Shown here: in pieces, positions 23,533-32,365 of the stretch
Position numbering within the stretch: position 1 is the first letter of the stretch
Layout of the letters: each line of letters begins with the position of its first letter
Position numbers and translations under genes: made by a program
The notes under the pieces: model-generated
What the model saw: the letters and a program-made list of their open reading frames with translations, nothing else
Told to the model about the DNA's origin: nothing
Database searches by the model: none
Source of the DNA: Lachnoclostridium sp. An118
GTDB taxonomy: Bacteria > Bacillota > Clostridia > Lachnospirales > Lachnospiraceae
NCBI RefSeq assembly: GCF_002160985.1
Contig: NZ_NFLQ01000016.1
Location: forward strand, 17,034-81,033
DNA length: 64,000 bases
Direction: 5' to 3'

Positions 23533-24807
23533 ATGATCAAAAAAGAAATGATAGCAATGCTGCTGGCAGGAGGACAGGGCAGCAGACTTGGAGTCCTCAC
23601 GGCGAAGGTTGCCAAGCCGGCCGTTGCTTTTGGGGGGAAATACAGAATCATAGATTTTCCGCTCAGTAACTGCATCAATTCGGGAATCGACACAGTGGGC
23701 GTCCTGACCCAGTACCAGCCGCTGCGGCTCAACACACACATCGGGATCGGCATCCCGTGGGACCTGGACCGCAACATCGGAGGCGTGTCCATTCTCCCGC
23801 CATATGAAAAAAGCTCAAACAGCGAGTGGTACACAGGCACAGCCAACGCGATCTATCAGAACCTGGATTACATGAGCACGTTTAATCCGGACTATGTGCT
23901 GATCCTGTCGGGAGACCACATTTATAAGATGGATTATGAGGTGATGCTGGATTACCACAAGGAGCACGAGGCGGATGTGACCATCGCCGCCATGCCGGTT
24001 CCTATGGAGGAGGCCAGCCGGTTCGGCATCGTGGTGGCGGACGGGGACGGCCGCATCACAGAGTTCCAGGAGAAGCCGCCGGAGCCCAAGAGCAATCTGG
24101 CTTCCATGGGCATCTACATCTTCAGCTGGCCGGTGCTGAAAAAGGCCCTGATGGACCTGAAGGACGTGCCGGGCTGCGATTTTGGAAAGCATATCATCCC
24201 CTACTGCCATGAGAAAGGAAAGCGGCTGTTCGCCTACGAGTACAATGGCTACTGGAAGGATGTGGGGACGCTGGGCTCCTACTGGGAGGCCAACATGGAG
24301 CTCATCGATATCATACCGGAGTTTAACCTGTACGAAGAGTTCTGGAAGATCTATACAAACAGTGACATCATCCCGCCCCAGTACATTGCGGACACGGCCA
24401 TTATCGACAGGAGCATCATAGGGGACGGCGCGGAGATATACGGGGAGGTACACAACTGTGTCATCGGCTCCGGCGTGACCATCGGGGCAGGCAGTGTGGT
24501 CCGGGATTCCATTATCATGAAGGATGTGGAGATCGGCGCGGGCTGCATCATCGACAAGGCCATCATCGCGGAGAGCGTGCGCATCAGCGACAATGCCACC
24601 CTGGGCACAGGCGCGGATGTTCCCAACAGGCACAAGCCGAATATCTACTCCTTTGGCCTTGTGACCATCGGGGAGAACTCTGTCATACCCGGCGGCGTGC
24701 AGATAGGAAAGAATACAGCCATCAGCGGCGTCACCGTCAGGGAGGACTACCCCGGCGGCGTGCTGGAGAGCGGAGAGACATTGATAAAGGCGGGTGAGAG
24801 AATATGA
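23533..24807 (+). CDS. glgC: Glucose-1-phosphate adenylyltransferase, catalytic subunit
   Basis: 424 residues. It makes ADP-glucose from glucose-1-phosphate and ATP, the committed step of glycogen synthesis. The N-terminal nucleotidyltransferase domain shows [14 protein letters not shown] and [15 protein letters not shown], with GDHIYKMDY and EFQEKP further in. The C-terminal part is a left-handed beta-helix with hexapeptide repeats (from about residue 290). The ATG at 23533 is used because aaggggtg lies just upstream; an earlier TTG adds seven residues without family support. Its stop overlaps the glgD start by four bases. Confidence 0.93.
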   Translation: MIKKEMIAMLLAGGQGSRLGVLTAKVAKPAVAFGGKYRIIDFPLSNCINSGIDTVGVLTQYQPLRLNTHIGIGIPWDLDRNIGGVSILPPYEKSSNSEWYTGTANAIYQNLDYMSTFNPDYVLILSGDHIYKMDYEVMLDYHKEHEADVTIAAMPVPMEEASRFGIVVADGDGRITEFQEKPPEPKSNLASMGIYIFSWPVLKKALMDLKDVPGCDFGKHIIPYCHEKGKRLFAYEYNGYWKDVGTLGSYWEANMELIDIIPEFNLYEEFWKIYTNSDIIPPQYIADTAIIDRSIIGDGAEIYGEVHNCVIGSGVTIGAGSVVRDSIIMKDVEIGAGCIIDKAIIAESVRISDNATLGTGADVPNRHKPNIYSFGLVTIGENSVIPGGVQIGKNTAISGVTVREDYPGGVLESGETLIKAGERI

Positions 24808-25922
24808 GAGCAGTAGGGATTATATTAGCAGGCGGAAACAGCAACAAGATGAGAGAACTGACCCAGAAGAGGGCGGTGGCCGCCATGCCCATCGCGGGCA
24901 GCTACCGGGCAATAGACTTTGCCCTGAGCAACATGACAAACTCTCATATCCAGAAGGTGGCTGTGCTGACACAGTACAACGCCCGCTCTCTGAACGAGCA
25001 TCTGAATTCTTCCAAGTGGTGGGATTTCGGGAGAAAGCAGGGGGGACTTTACGTGTTCACCCCCACCATCACGGCGGACAACGGCTACTGGTACAGGGGG
25101 ACGGCGGACGCTATCTACCAGAACCTGGACTTCCTGAAAAAGTGCCATGAGCCCTATGTGATCATCACCTCCGGCGACGCGGTGTACAAGATGGATTACA
25201 ACAAAGTCCTGGAATACCACATCGCGAAGAAGGCGGATATCACCATCGTGTGCAGGGACCTGCAGCCCGGCGAGGACGCGACCCGCTTTGGCACCCTGAA
25301 GATGGACGAGACCATGCGGGTGGAGGAGTTTGAGGAGAAGCCCATGATGGCGGCCTACAACACTATTTCCACAGGCATTTACATCATAAGGAGGCGTCAG
25401 CTCATCGACCTGATCGAGCACTGCGCCGAGGAGGAGAGGCATGATCTCGTCACGGATATCCTCATCAGATACAAGAATCTGAAAAAGATATACGGCTATA
25501 AGATCAAAGACTACTGGAGCAATATCGCTACAGTTGACGCGTATTATAAGACCAATATGGATTTCCTGAGGCCGGAAGTGAGAAATTACTTCTTTAAGGA
25601 ATATCCGGGCATTTATTCCAAGGTCAGCGACCTGCCACCGGCGAAATACAACCCGGGGGCTGTGGTGAAGAACAGCCTTGTGGCCAGCGGGTCCATCATC
25701 AACGGTACGGTGGAGAACTCCGTGCTGTTCAAGAAGACCTTTGTGGGGAATAACTGCGTGATCAAGAACTCGATCATTCTCAATGATGTGTATCTGGGCG
25801 ATAACACCTACATTGAGAACTGCATCGTGGAGAGCCGGGATACGATCCGGGCCAATACGCGCCACGTAGGTGAGAATGGCGTAAAGATAGTAGTCGAAAA
25901 AAATGAGAGATATGCACTGTAA
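24804..25922 (+). CDS. glgD: Glucose-1-phosphate adenylyltransferase regulatory-type subunit
   Basis: 372 residues. It shares the GlgC fold but the N-terminal loop reads [23 protein letters not shown], altered from the catalytic consensus, which is the mark of the Firmicutes GlgD subunit. It forms a heteromer with GlgC and modifies activity. An ATGA overlap with glgC gives tight stoichiometric coupling. The C-terminus is again a hexapeptide beta-helix. Other glycogen genes (synthase, branching enzyme) are not in the window. Confidence 0.9.
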   Translation: MRAVGIILAGGNSNKMRELTQKRAVAAMPIAGSYRAIDFALSNMTNSHIQKVAVLTQYNARSLNEHLNSSKWWDFGRKQGGLYVFTPTITADNGYWYRGTADAIYQNLDFLKKCHEPYVIITSGDAVYKMDYNKVLEYHIAKKADITIVCRDLQPGEDATRFGTLKMDETMRVEEFEEKPMMAAYNTISTGIYIIRRRQLIDLIEHCAEEERHDLVTDILIRYKNLKKIYGYKIKDYWSNIATVDAYYKTNMDFLRPEVRNYFFKEYPGIYSKVSDLPPAKYNPGAVVKNSLVASGSIINGTVENSVLFKKTFVGNNCVIKNSIILNDVYLGDNTYIENCIVESRDTIRANTRHVGENGVKIVVEKNERYAL

Positions 25923-25971
25923 GAGAAAAAAGGGAAAGATGCAGTGACTGACAAGAAAGGGGCTAGAAGAC

Positions 25972-26259
25972 ATGCAGATCACAGATGTACGCGTGCGGAA
26001 AGTTGCGAAGGAAGGGAAATTAAAGGCAGTAGTGTCCATTACAATGGACGAGGAGTTTGTCGTGCATGACATTAAAGTCATCGAAGGCGAGAAGGGACTC
26101 TTTATCGCAATGCCGAGCAAGAAAGCGCTGGACGGAGAGTACAGGGATATCGCCCATCCCATCAACTCAGCCACAAGAGAGCGTATCCAGAGCATTATCC
26201 TGGAGAAATACGAGGAGGCGCTGAGCCAGGAGGCAGAAGCCGAGCCGGAGATGGCCTGA
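25972..26259 (+). CDS. spoVG: Septation/sporulation regulator SpoVG
   Basis: 95 residues, full length. It begins [10 protein letters not shown], contains [21 protein letters not shown] and ends with the acidic, variable tail seen in SpoVG. Family members bind DNA/RNA and influence septation, cortex formation and global expression in Firmicutes. A gaaagg site lies upstream. It stands alone between glgD and a terminator. Confidence 0.95.
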   Translation: MQITDVRVRKVAKEGKLKAVVSITMDEEFVVHDIKVIEGEKGLFIAMPSKKALDGEYRDIAHPINSATRERIQSIILEKYEEALSQEAEAEPEMA

Positions 26260-26312
26260 TCGATAGATTGGCAAAAGAGAAAACAGGCTGGTGTGAGTGA
26301 CCAGCGGACAGC

Positions 26313-26357
26313 AAAGGCGCTGTGGAGATCCCGGGAGGGATTTCCCGGCGCCTTTTT
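26313..26357 (+). terminator. Intrinsic terminator after spoVG
   Basis: Stem from ggcgc (26316-26320) pairing with gcgcc (26348-26352), an inner cccggga/ttcccgg stem, and a run of five T. Confidence 0.7.
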
Positions 26358-26423
26358 GTGACGGCGGCGAGCCGGGCTCCGGGTCTTCCCGGGACAGCAT
26401 TTTGAGGAGGCAGAGAGAAGGAT

Positions 26424-29012
26424 ATGAGTGCATTTGAAAGGATCTTAAGCGGCTTTCCGGATATAGACCGGCTGTTGAACTATATCCGGCTTGGGGACAA
26501 TGTTGTGTGGCGGGTAAAGAGCCTGGATGAGTTCAGATGCTTTGCGGAGCCCTTTGCGGACCAGGCGCTGACTGACGGGCGGACGGTCATCTATATGAGA
26601 TTTGCCGGCCATGAGCCCCTGCTCCGGCCCCGCCCGGGGCTGAAGATACGGGAGTTCGATCCGGACAAGGGGTTTGAGGCTTTTACAGTTGACATCTACA
26701 ACTGCATTACGGAAAATGGAAGAGAGGCGTTTTACATTTTTGACAGCCTCTCCGAGCTCCAGTCCGTGTGGTACACGGACCTGATGATGGGAAATTTCTT
26801 CCGGGTCACCTGCCCGTACCTGTTCCGCCTGGATACCGTGGCCTGCTTTCCCCTGCTCCGGGGACGCCACTCCTTTGACGCCGTGGCCAGGATACGGGAC
26901 ACGACCCAGATTTTTCTGGATGTGTACAGGGGAGAGGGCCTGTACTACATCCACCCTCTGAAGGTGTGGGACCGATACTCGGCAAAAATGTTCCTCCCTC
27001 ACGCCTGGGACCCGGGGGACGGGACTTTGAGGACGGTGGAGGACGGCGTGGCCCTGAGCCGCTACTACCGCGTCCTGGAGGAGGAAGAGGCCCAGGAGCA
27101 GGATCAGAGCCTGGACAGCCATGACCGCTTTTTCTCCGCGGCCAGGATGGCCTTCCGCCAGGGGAGCTTCAGCAGGGAGACAGAGCGGCAGATCGTGGAG
27201 AGCACCATGACAAAGGACCGGCGGCTCCAGGAAATGCTGCGCCGGTATTTTGAGCCCAGGGACTATTTCCTGCTCCGGGACAGGATGGCGGGGAGCGGTT
27301 CCATAGGGGGCAAGGCCTGTGGCATGCTGCTGGCCCGCAAGATCGTCCGAAAGGAGCTCCCCGGTTATGAGAGCTGCCTGGAGCCCCACGACTCCTTCTA
27401 TATCGGCTCGGATGTGTTCTACACGTACATTGTGTCCAACAATTGCTGGGAGCTGCGCATAGCCCAGCGGACAAAGGAGGGCTATTTCAGCCGGGCGGAG
27501 GAACTCAGACAGGCTCTGCTGACAGGGGAATTCCCCGGGAATATACGGGAGAAGTTCCGGTCCATACTGGATTATTTCGGGCAGAGCCCTGTCATCGTGC
27601 GGTCCTCCAGTTTTCTGGAGGACGGCTTCGGGAACGCCTTTGCCGGGAAATATGAGTCTGTGTTCTGCGTGAACCAGGGCAGCCCGGCAGAACGCCTGCA
27701 GGAATTTGAGGATGCGGTCCGGACCGTGTACGCGAGCACTATGGATGTCTCCGCGCTGGAGTACAGAAAGCAGCGGGGACTGGAGGACCGGGATGAACAG
27801 ATGGCAGTGCTGGTACAGCGGGTATCCGGCTCCTATCACGGGAAGCTGTTCTTCCCTGCCGCGGCCGGCGTGGGATACAGCTACAGCGCCTACAGATGGC
27901 GGGCGGACATGGACCCGTCGGCAGGACTTCTGCGGATCGTGGCCGGGCTGGGCACCCGGGCGGTGGACCGGACGGAAAATGATTATCCGCGCCTTGCGGC
28001 CCTGGACCGGCCGGCTGTGTCCATGCAGACAAACACGGCGGACAGGCATCGGTTCTCCCAGAGGAGGATGGACGTGCTGGATACAGAGAAAAACGCGTGG
28101 AGGACAGTGGAGGCGGATAAGGCGGCGAAGGATATGCCGCTCTGGCTCAGGAGGGCTGTGATGGAGAGGGACTATGAGGCCGAGGCCGCGCTGCGCCGGA
28201 TGGGACGGGAGCGGCAGGTGTGGTTCATCACCTGCCAGGGGCTGCTGGAAAATAAGGAGTTTACGGACTATATGCGGGAGCTGCTCCGCGTCCTGGAGAG
28301 GGCCTACGGCAATCCGGTGGACATCGAGTACACAGTCAATCTGGACCAGGAGGGAAGGTTCGTGGTGAACCTGCTCCAGTGCCGTCCGCTGTACACGGGC
28401 AGCAGGAACGGGAAGGTGGAGATACCGCCCGTGCCGGAGGAGCAGGTGCTGTTCAGCCTGCAGGACTCCTCCGTGGGAGACTCCGCCTCCCGGCGGATCG
28501 ATGTGGTGGTGCAGATAGACCCCAGGGCCTACTATGGATATCCCTACGGGCAGAAATACCGGGCGGCGGAGGCTGTGGGAAGGATCAACAGATATTACCG
28601 GGGACAGGGGAAAAGCCTGCTCCTGACAGCGCCGGGGCGGATAGGCACCTCCTCGCCGGAGCTGGGAGTTCCGGTAAAGTTTGCGGATATTTCCGGCTTT
28701 GCCGGGATCTGCGAGGTGTCCGACAGCAGGGCCGGGTACATGCCGGAGCTGAGCTACGGCAGCCACATGTTCCAGGACCTGGTGGAGGCGGGGATTTTTT
28801 ACGCGGCAGTCTGGATGGACCGCAGGACCAGGAGCTATCACCCGGAGCTGACAGAAAAATGCGAAAATGTCTTCCCTGCCATCTGCCCCGACATGCCGGA
28901 GCTCTTCTCCATGTTCCGGGTGACGGAGACGGCAGGGCTGTACTACTGGAACGATGTGATGTCGGGGAAATGCCTGTGCGGATACAGGACGGAGGGGGAG
29001 ACCGTGTCTTAG
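26424..29012 (+). CDS. KaiC-like (degenerate) plus PEP-synthase-like ATP-grasp fusion protein
   Basis: 862 residues. The N-terminal ~220 residues resemble a KaiC/RecA fold (GFPDIDRLLNYIRLGDNVVWRV, then FYIFDSLSELQ) but lack a Walker A lysine loop, so ATP hydrolysis there is unlikely. From about 290 the PPDK_N/PEP-synthase nucleotide-binding domain begins (GSIGGKACGMLLA), with the hallmark VIVRSSSFLEDGFGNAFAGKYES near 390 and VNLLQCRPL near 655. The swivelling phosphohistidine domain and the PEP/pyruvate barrel of true PEP synthase are absent, so it cannot be an ordinary PEP synthase. Function unknown. It starts after a ggaggcag site and is followed closely by a small Nif11-like gene. Confidence 0.75.
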   Translation: MSAFERILSGFPDIDRLLNYIRLGDNVVWRVKSLDEFRCFAEPFADQALTDGRTVIYMRFAGHEPLLRPRPGLKIREFDPDKGFEAFTVDIYNCITENGREAFYIFDSLSELQSVWYTDLMMGNFFRVTCPYLFRLDTVACFPLLRGRHSFDAVARIRDTTQIFLDVYRGEGLYYIHPLKVWDRYSAKMFLPHAWDPGDGTLRTVEDGVALSRYYRVLEEEEAQEQDQSLDSHDRFFSAARMAFRQGSFSRETERQIVESTMTKDRRLQEMLRRYFEPRDYFLLRDRMAGSGSIGGKACGMLLARKIVRKELPGYESCLEPHDSFYIGSDVFYTYIVSNNCWELRIAQRTKEGYFSRAEELRQALLTGEFPGNIREKFRSILDYFGQSPVIVRSSSFLEDGFGNAFAGKYESVFCVNQGSPAERLQEFEDAVRTVYASTMDVSALEYRKQRGLEDRDEQMAVLVQRVSGSYHGKLFFPAAAGVGYSYSAYRWRADMDPSAGLLRIVAGLGTRAVDRTENDYPRLAALDRPAVSMQTNTADRHRFSQRRMDVLDTEKNAWRTVEADKAAKDMPLWLRRAVMERDYEAEAALRRMGRERQVWFITCQGLLENKEFTDYMRELLRVLERAYGNPVDIEYTVNLDQEGRFVVNLLQCRPLYTGSRNGKVEIPPVPEEQVLFSLQDSSVGDSASRRIDVVVQIDPRAYYGYPYGQKYRAAEAVGRINRYYRGQGKSLLLTAPGRIGTSSPELGVPVKFADISGFAGICEVSDSRAGYMPELSYGSHMFQDLVEAGIFYAAVWMDRRTRSYHPELTEKCENVFPAICPDMPELFSMFRVTETAGLYYWNDVMSGKCLCGYRTEGETVS

Positions 29013-29078
29013 GAACTATTAGGGACAGGATATAGAAATTGCAGGAATGGAGACCGAGAACAGAAAGGAGAGACAGAT

Positions 29079-29381
29079 ATGGCAACGACAATGGAAATGC
29101 TGGAGGAGCTGCAGCACAGGGCCCACCAGGATCCGGCGCTTAAGGAGGAGCTTCTGGCCACCAGGAGGGGGGACGATCCCCTGGGGGCCTTCTGCCGGAA
29201 ATGCAGGGAGCTGGGCTATGAGATATATGAGATGGAGCTGGTGAATGCGGGGGAGGAGTTCTACGCCGAGATCAAGCGGAGCACCAACGGCGGCGGAGAG
29301 AATTCGCCTCTCCTGGACGGGCAGAACGACGCCTATGAGCTCTTTTTCGCGGCTCTGGAGCAGGAGCCCATCGACGGGTAA
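29079..29381 (+). CDS. Small Nif11-like protein of unknown function
   Basis: 100 residues. The first ~60 follow the Nif11 leader-like pattern: an amphipathic helix, DPALKEELL, then a second helix ending in CRELGYEIYEMEL. The rest contains a distinctive KRSTNGGGENSP stretch. Nif11 domains often lead ribosomal peptides, but no modifying enzyme or exporter adjoins this gene, and the Gly/Asn/Ser-rich tail lacks the Cys/Ser/Thr density of a typical core. It lies 66 bp after the KaiC/PEP-synthase-like gene and may be co-transcribed. A 17-bp repeat spans its stop codon. Confidence 0.6.
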   Translation: MATTMEMLEELQHRAHQDPALKEELLATRRGDDPLGAFCRKCRELGYEIYEMELVNAGEEFYAEIKRSTNGGGENSPLLDGQNDAYELFFAALEQEPIDG

Positions 29382-29423
29382 GGCGCTGCCGGTATCGGTG
29401 GACCAACCCATCGACGGGTAAGG
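29367..29423. repeat. 17-bp direct repeat across a stop codon
   Basis: cccatcgacgggtaagg occurs at 29367-29383 and exactly again at 29407-29423, a 40-bp period. The first copy encodes the last residues and stop of the small Nif11-like protein. Confidence 0.8.
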
Positions 29424-29429
29424 ATCCGT

Positions 29430-30137
29430 CTACACGTCCTTCTCCAGGCAGAAGCGCATCTTTTTCCCGGTCACCGGGTGGAGAAATTCCAGCCGGAAGG
29501 CGCACAGCCTGAGCACCTGCCAGGAGCCGGGGGAGTGGGAGAGAGCTGCCGGGTTGTACTTGGTGTCCCCGGCCAGGGGGCATCCCACGTGGGCCATCTG
29601 CACACGGATCTGGTGGTGCCGGCCGGTCAGGAGATGGATTTCCAGCTCTGTCTGCCTGTCCTCTGCGTCAGGGAAAAAGGGAGCTTCCCCGGAGATAGTA
29701 CGGTATTCCAGAACCGCCTTTTTGGCGCCCGGCGTGTCGGGGGAGCAGACTCGTGAGGTGTTGCTGCGCCCGTCCTTTACAAGATAGTCCTGGAGCGTGC
29801 CGCTGGGAGCGGGCGGACACCCGTCCGCGAGAGCCCGGTAGTGCTTTCCGAAGGAGCCGCCTGTGAGCTGTGCGTTCAGAGAGGCGGCACTTTTTTTTGT
29901 CTTCCCGAAGACAAGAAGGCCGGAGACGGGCTGGTCCAGCCGGTGGACGACAGCCAGGTAGGGCTCCTGTCCCTGGCGGACCAGATAAGTCTTCAGAAGG
30001 CTCTCCATGTCCGGGGAGCCGGCCCGGCGATTCTGGACAGCCAGGCCGTGGGGCTTGGCGCAGACAAGGATATGGCTGTCCTCATAGAGGATGCGCGGGG
30101 AGAGCTGGTCTGGATGTGTGGTGTGGATCTGAGGCAT
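29430..30137 (-). CDS. RluA-family RNA pseudouridine synthase
   Basis: 235 residues. The catalytic motif HRLDQPVSGLLVF carries the active Asp of the RluA/RsuA superfamily, preceded by ILYEDSHILVCAKPHGL. LTGRHHQIRVQMAHVGCPLAGDTKY is the conserved second motif. There is no S4 domain, so it is a short stand-alone form; whether it modifies rRNA or tRNA is not evident. ATG preceded by aaaggaggggcc on the minus strand. It is convergent with the small Nif11-like gene. Confidence 0.9.
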   Translation of the reverse strand: MPQIHTTHPDQLSPRILYEDSHILVCAKPHGLAVQNRRAGSPDMESLLKTYLVRQGQEPYLAVVHRLDQPVSGLLVFGKTKKSAASLNAQLTGGSFGKHYRALADGCPPAPSGTLQDYLVKDGRSNTSRVCSPDTPGAKKAVLEYRTISGEAPFFPDAEDRQTELEIHLLTGRHHQIRVQMAHVGCPLAGDTKYNPAALSHSPGSWQVLRLCAFRLEFLHPVTGKKMRFCLEKDV

Positions 30138-30174
30138 GCTGGGCCCCTCCTTTCTTATGGAACAAGGTAAGACC

Positions 30175-30204
30175 AGTATAGCATCCTGAGCGGGCTCCTG
30201 TCAT
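30175..30204 (-). promoter_or_regulatory. Promoter of the pseudouridine synthase gene
   Basis: Minus strand ATGACA (30204-30199), 18-bp spacer, TATACT (30180-30175). Confidence 0.5.
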
Positions 30205-30263
30205 TTTTTTCCTGCAGGACGTGCGGAAAAAAGAAAGAAGTGGGCGGGACGGGAAATTCACCC

Positions 30264-30292
30264 TTGACAAATAAAACTGTATTCGCTAAAAT
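30264..30292 (+). promoter_or_regulatory. proS promoter
   Basis: Consensus -35 TTGACA (30264-30269), 17-bp spacer, -10 TAAAAT (30287-30292). The transcript would start near 30299 and run through the T-box leader. Confidence 0.8.
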
Positions 30293-30298
30293 TCTGTT

Positions 30299-30600
30299 TA
30301 ACTGATATATTCAGACAAAAGCATACCTGCCGGCAGTGATGGCTGCGGAAGGCAGGACTGGCAGTGAAGAGGAATAGTAATGGTAAGGCCGGTGTACACA
30401 GAGAGGGGATCCTGCGGCTGAAAGTTCCCTGCATTCGGGTATCATGAACCTACCTTGGAGCCTCTGTATGAAAATACAGCGTCATGTCAGCGTTAATGGC
30501 AGACAGAGAGAACTGCAGAAGGGCTGCAGTTAATTAGGGTGGTACCGCCGAACTTTTCGGTCCCTTTTTCGGGGAGACGAGAGGTCCGGCGATTTTTTAT
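30299..30600 (+). promoter_or_regulatory. T-box riboswitch (proline) upstream of proS
   Basis: The leader contains the T-box core agggtggtaccgccg at 30536-30550 and a terminator stem starting at cgccg (30546) and closing at cggcg (30587-30591) followed by attttttat. In stem I the stretch gaacctacc (about 30448-30456) places a CCU proline codon, followed by a purine, in the specifier position. Uncharged tRNA-Pro would stabilise the antiterminator and turn on proS. The region 30138-30732 holds no gene. Confidence 0.88.
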
Positions 30601-30732
30601 TTTCCCGCGGCAGGGCTCACCCGCCGGGGAGGAGCCTGCGGAGAAGAAAGATCAGCCGGAATATCATTTCCCACAGTCAGACAGACGGGGCAGGGGGCTC
30701 CGGAGAAAAATCAGAAAAAAGGAGAAAAAGTC

Positions 30733-32175
30733 ATGGCTAATGAAAAGAAATTGGTGAAAAATATCACTTCCCGCGATGAGAATTTTGCGCAGTGGTATAC
30801 AGACGTAGTGCGCGAGGCAGAGCTCTGCGACTACTCCAGCGTAAAGGGATGTCTGAACTACCTTCCCAATGGATACGCGATCTGGGAGCTGATCCAGGCG
30901 GATCTGGACAGACGTTTTAAGGAGACAGGCGTGGAAAATGTATGCCTGCCCATGCTCATCCCGGAGAGCCTTCTGGAGAAGGAGGCAGACCACATCGAAG
31001 GCTTTGCGCCAGAGGTGGCCTGGGTGACACACGGAGGCATGGAGAGACTCCAGGAGCGTCTCTGCATCCGCCCTACATCCGAGACACTGTTCTGTGACCT
31101 CTGGGCCAAGACGGTCAAATCATACAGAGACCTTCCCAAGGTGTGGAACCAGTGGAACTCCGTGCTCCGCTGGGAGAAGACTACAAGGCCCTTCCTCCGC
31201 TCCAGGGAGTTCCTGTGGCAGGAAGGACACACCATCCACGCCACATACGAGGAGGCTGAGGCGCGCACCATCCAGATGTTCCACGTGTATGAGGACTGCT
31301 ACAGAGAGACGCTGGCTATCCCCTTCGTGTCCGGAAGAAAGGCAGAGCACGAGAAGTTCGCGGGAGCTCAGGACACCTACACCATCGAGGCTCTGATGCA
31401 CGACGGAAAGGCGCTCCAGTCTGCGACAAGCCATTTCTTCGGAAGCGGCTTCCCGGATGCCTTCGGCATCAAGTATCTGGATAAGAACAATCAGCTCCAG
31501 AGCGTGTATGAGACATCCTGGGGATGGTCCACAAGAAGCATCGGCGCCATCATCATGGTCCACGGCGATGACAGCGGTCTTGTGCTGCCGCCTCACGTAG
31601 CGCCGGTAGAGTGCCGCATCATCCCTATCGCGCAGCACAAGGAGGGCGTGCTGGAGAGAGCCGACGCGCTGCTGGATGAGCTGAAGAAGGCCGGCTACAG
31701 AGTGAAGATCGACGACTCTGAGAAGAGCACCGGCTGGAAGTTCTCCGAGCAGGAGATGCTGGGCATCCCCACCCGTATCGAGATAGGGCCCAAGGATATC
31801 GAGAAGAACCAGGTGGTGGTAGTACGCAGGGATACAAGAGAGAAGATCGTTGTGTCTCTCGACGAGATCGCGGTAAAGCTGCGTGAGATACTGGAGACCA
31901 TCCAGCAGGATATGTACAACAGAGCGGAGAAGTTCCTGAACGACCACATCGACACAGCCACCACCATGGATGAGATGGTGGAGAAGTTCAAGGCGAACAG
32001 AGGCTTTGTAAAGGCCTGCTGGTGCGGAGATCCGGAGTGCGAGGGTGAAGTGAAGTACGCCACAGGCGGAGCGGCCACCAGGTGTCTCATCGAGGACGAG
32101 GAGTTCATCTCCGACAAGTGTATCTGGTGCGGCAAGCCGGCCAAGCACATGGCATACTGGGGTAAATCCTACTAA
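30733..32175 (+). CDS. proS: Prolyl-tRNA synthetase, archaeal/eukaryote-like short type
   Basis: 480 residues, class II. It lacks the inserted editing domain of the common 570-residue bacterial ProRS. Landmarks are RPTSET (motif 2 region), FLRSREFLWQEGHT, TSWGWSTR, and a C-terminal zinc-binding extension with CWCGDPEC and CIWCGKP ending in aromatic WGKSY, typical of the archaeal-type enzyme. Expression is controlled by the T-box leader. A conditional terminator follows. Confidence 0.93.
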   Translation: MANEKKLVKNITSRDENFAQWYTDVVREAELCDYSSVKGCLNYLPNGYAIWELIQADLDRRFKETGVENVCLPMLIPESLLEKEADHIEGFAPEVAWVTHGGMERLQERLCIRPTSETLFCDLWAKTVKSYRDLPKVWNQWNSVLRWEKTTRPFLRSREFLWQEGHTIHATYEEAEARTIQMFHVYEDCYRETLAIPFVSGRKAEHEKFAGAQDTYTIEALMHDGKALQSATSHFFGSGFPDAFGIKYLDKNNQLQSVYETSWGWSTRSIGAIIMVHGDDSGLVLPPHVAPVECRIIPIAQHKEGVLERADALLDELKKAGYRVKIDDSEKSTGWKFSEQEMLGIPTRIEIGPKDIEKNQVVVVRRDTREKIVVSLDEIAVKLREILETIQQDMYNRAEKFLNDHIDTATTMDEMVEKFKANRGFVKACWCGDPECEGEVKYATGGAATRCLIEDEEFISDKCIWCGKPAKHMAYWGKSY

Positions 32176-32248
32176 TCCCTGCCTTTTGTCTTCCCGGGCG
32201 GAGCCCGGAAAAGGAAAAAGCGGGAGAAACGATACAACAAAGTCAGGA

Positions 32249-32284
32249 CTAAGGGGCGGAAGGATAAAAACCTCCGCCCCTTAG
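32249..32284. terminator. Hairpin after proS
   Basis: 12-bp perfect inverted repeat 32249-32260 / 32273-32284 (ctaaggggcgga). There is no T-run on the plus strand, so it may be a weak terminator or a 3' stabilising hairpin. Confidence 0.55.
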
Positions 32285-32365
32285 CTTCCCCTATCCGATT
32301 CTGAAACAGAAAACAGGCTATGATATGATAGAGATACGATAACAGAGGGTAAAGGACTGATAGAT

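Noticed and set aside
26445..28841. 798-residue minus-strand frame opposite the KaiC/PEP-synthase-like gene
   Set aside because: GC-driven absence of stops on the opposite strand; the plus strand has clear family motifs.
29079..29381. A complete RiPP biosynthesis cluster around the Nif11-like gene
   Set aside because: No modifying enzyme, protease or exporter lies beside it. The only radical SAM gene (46677-47804) is an anSME linked to sulfatases.
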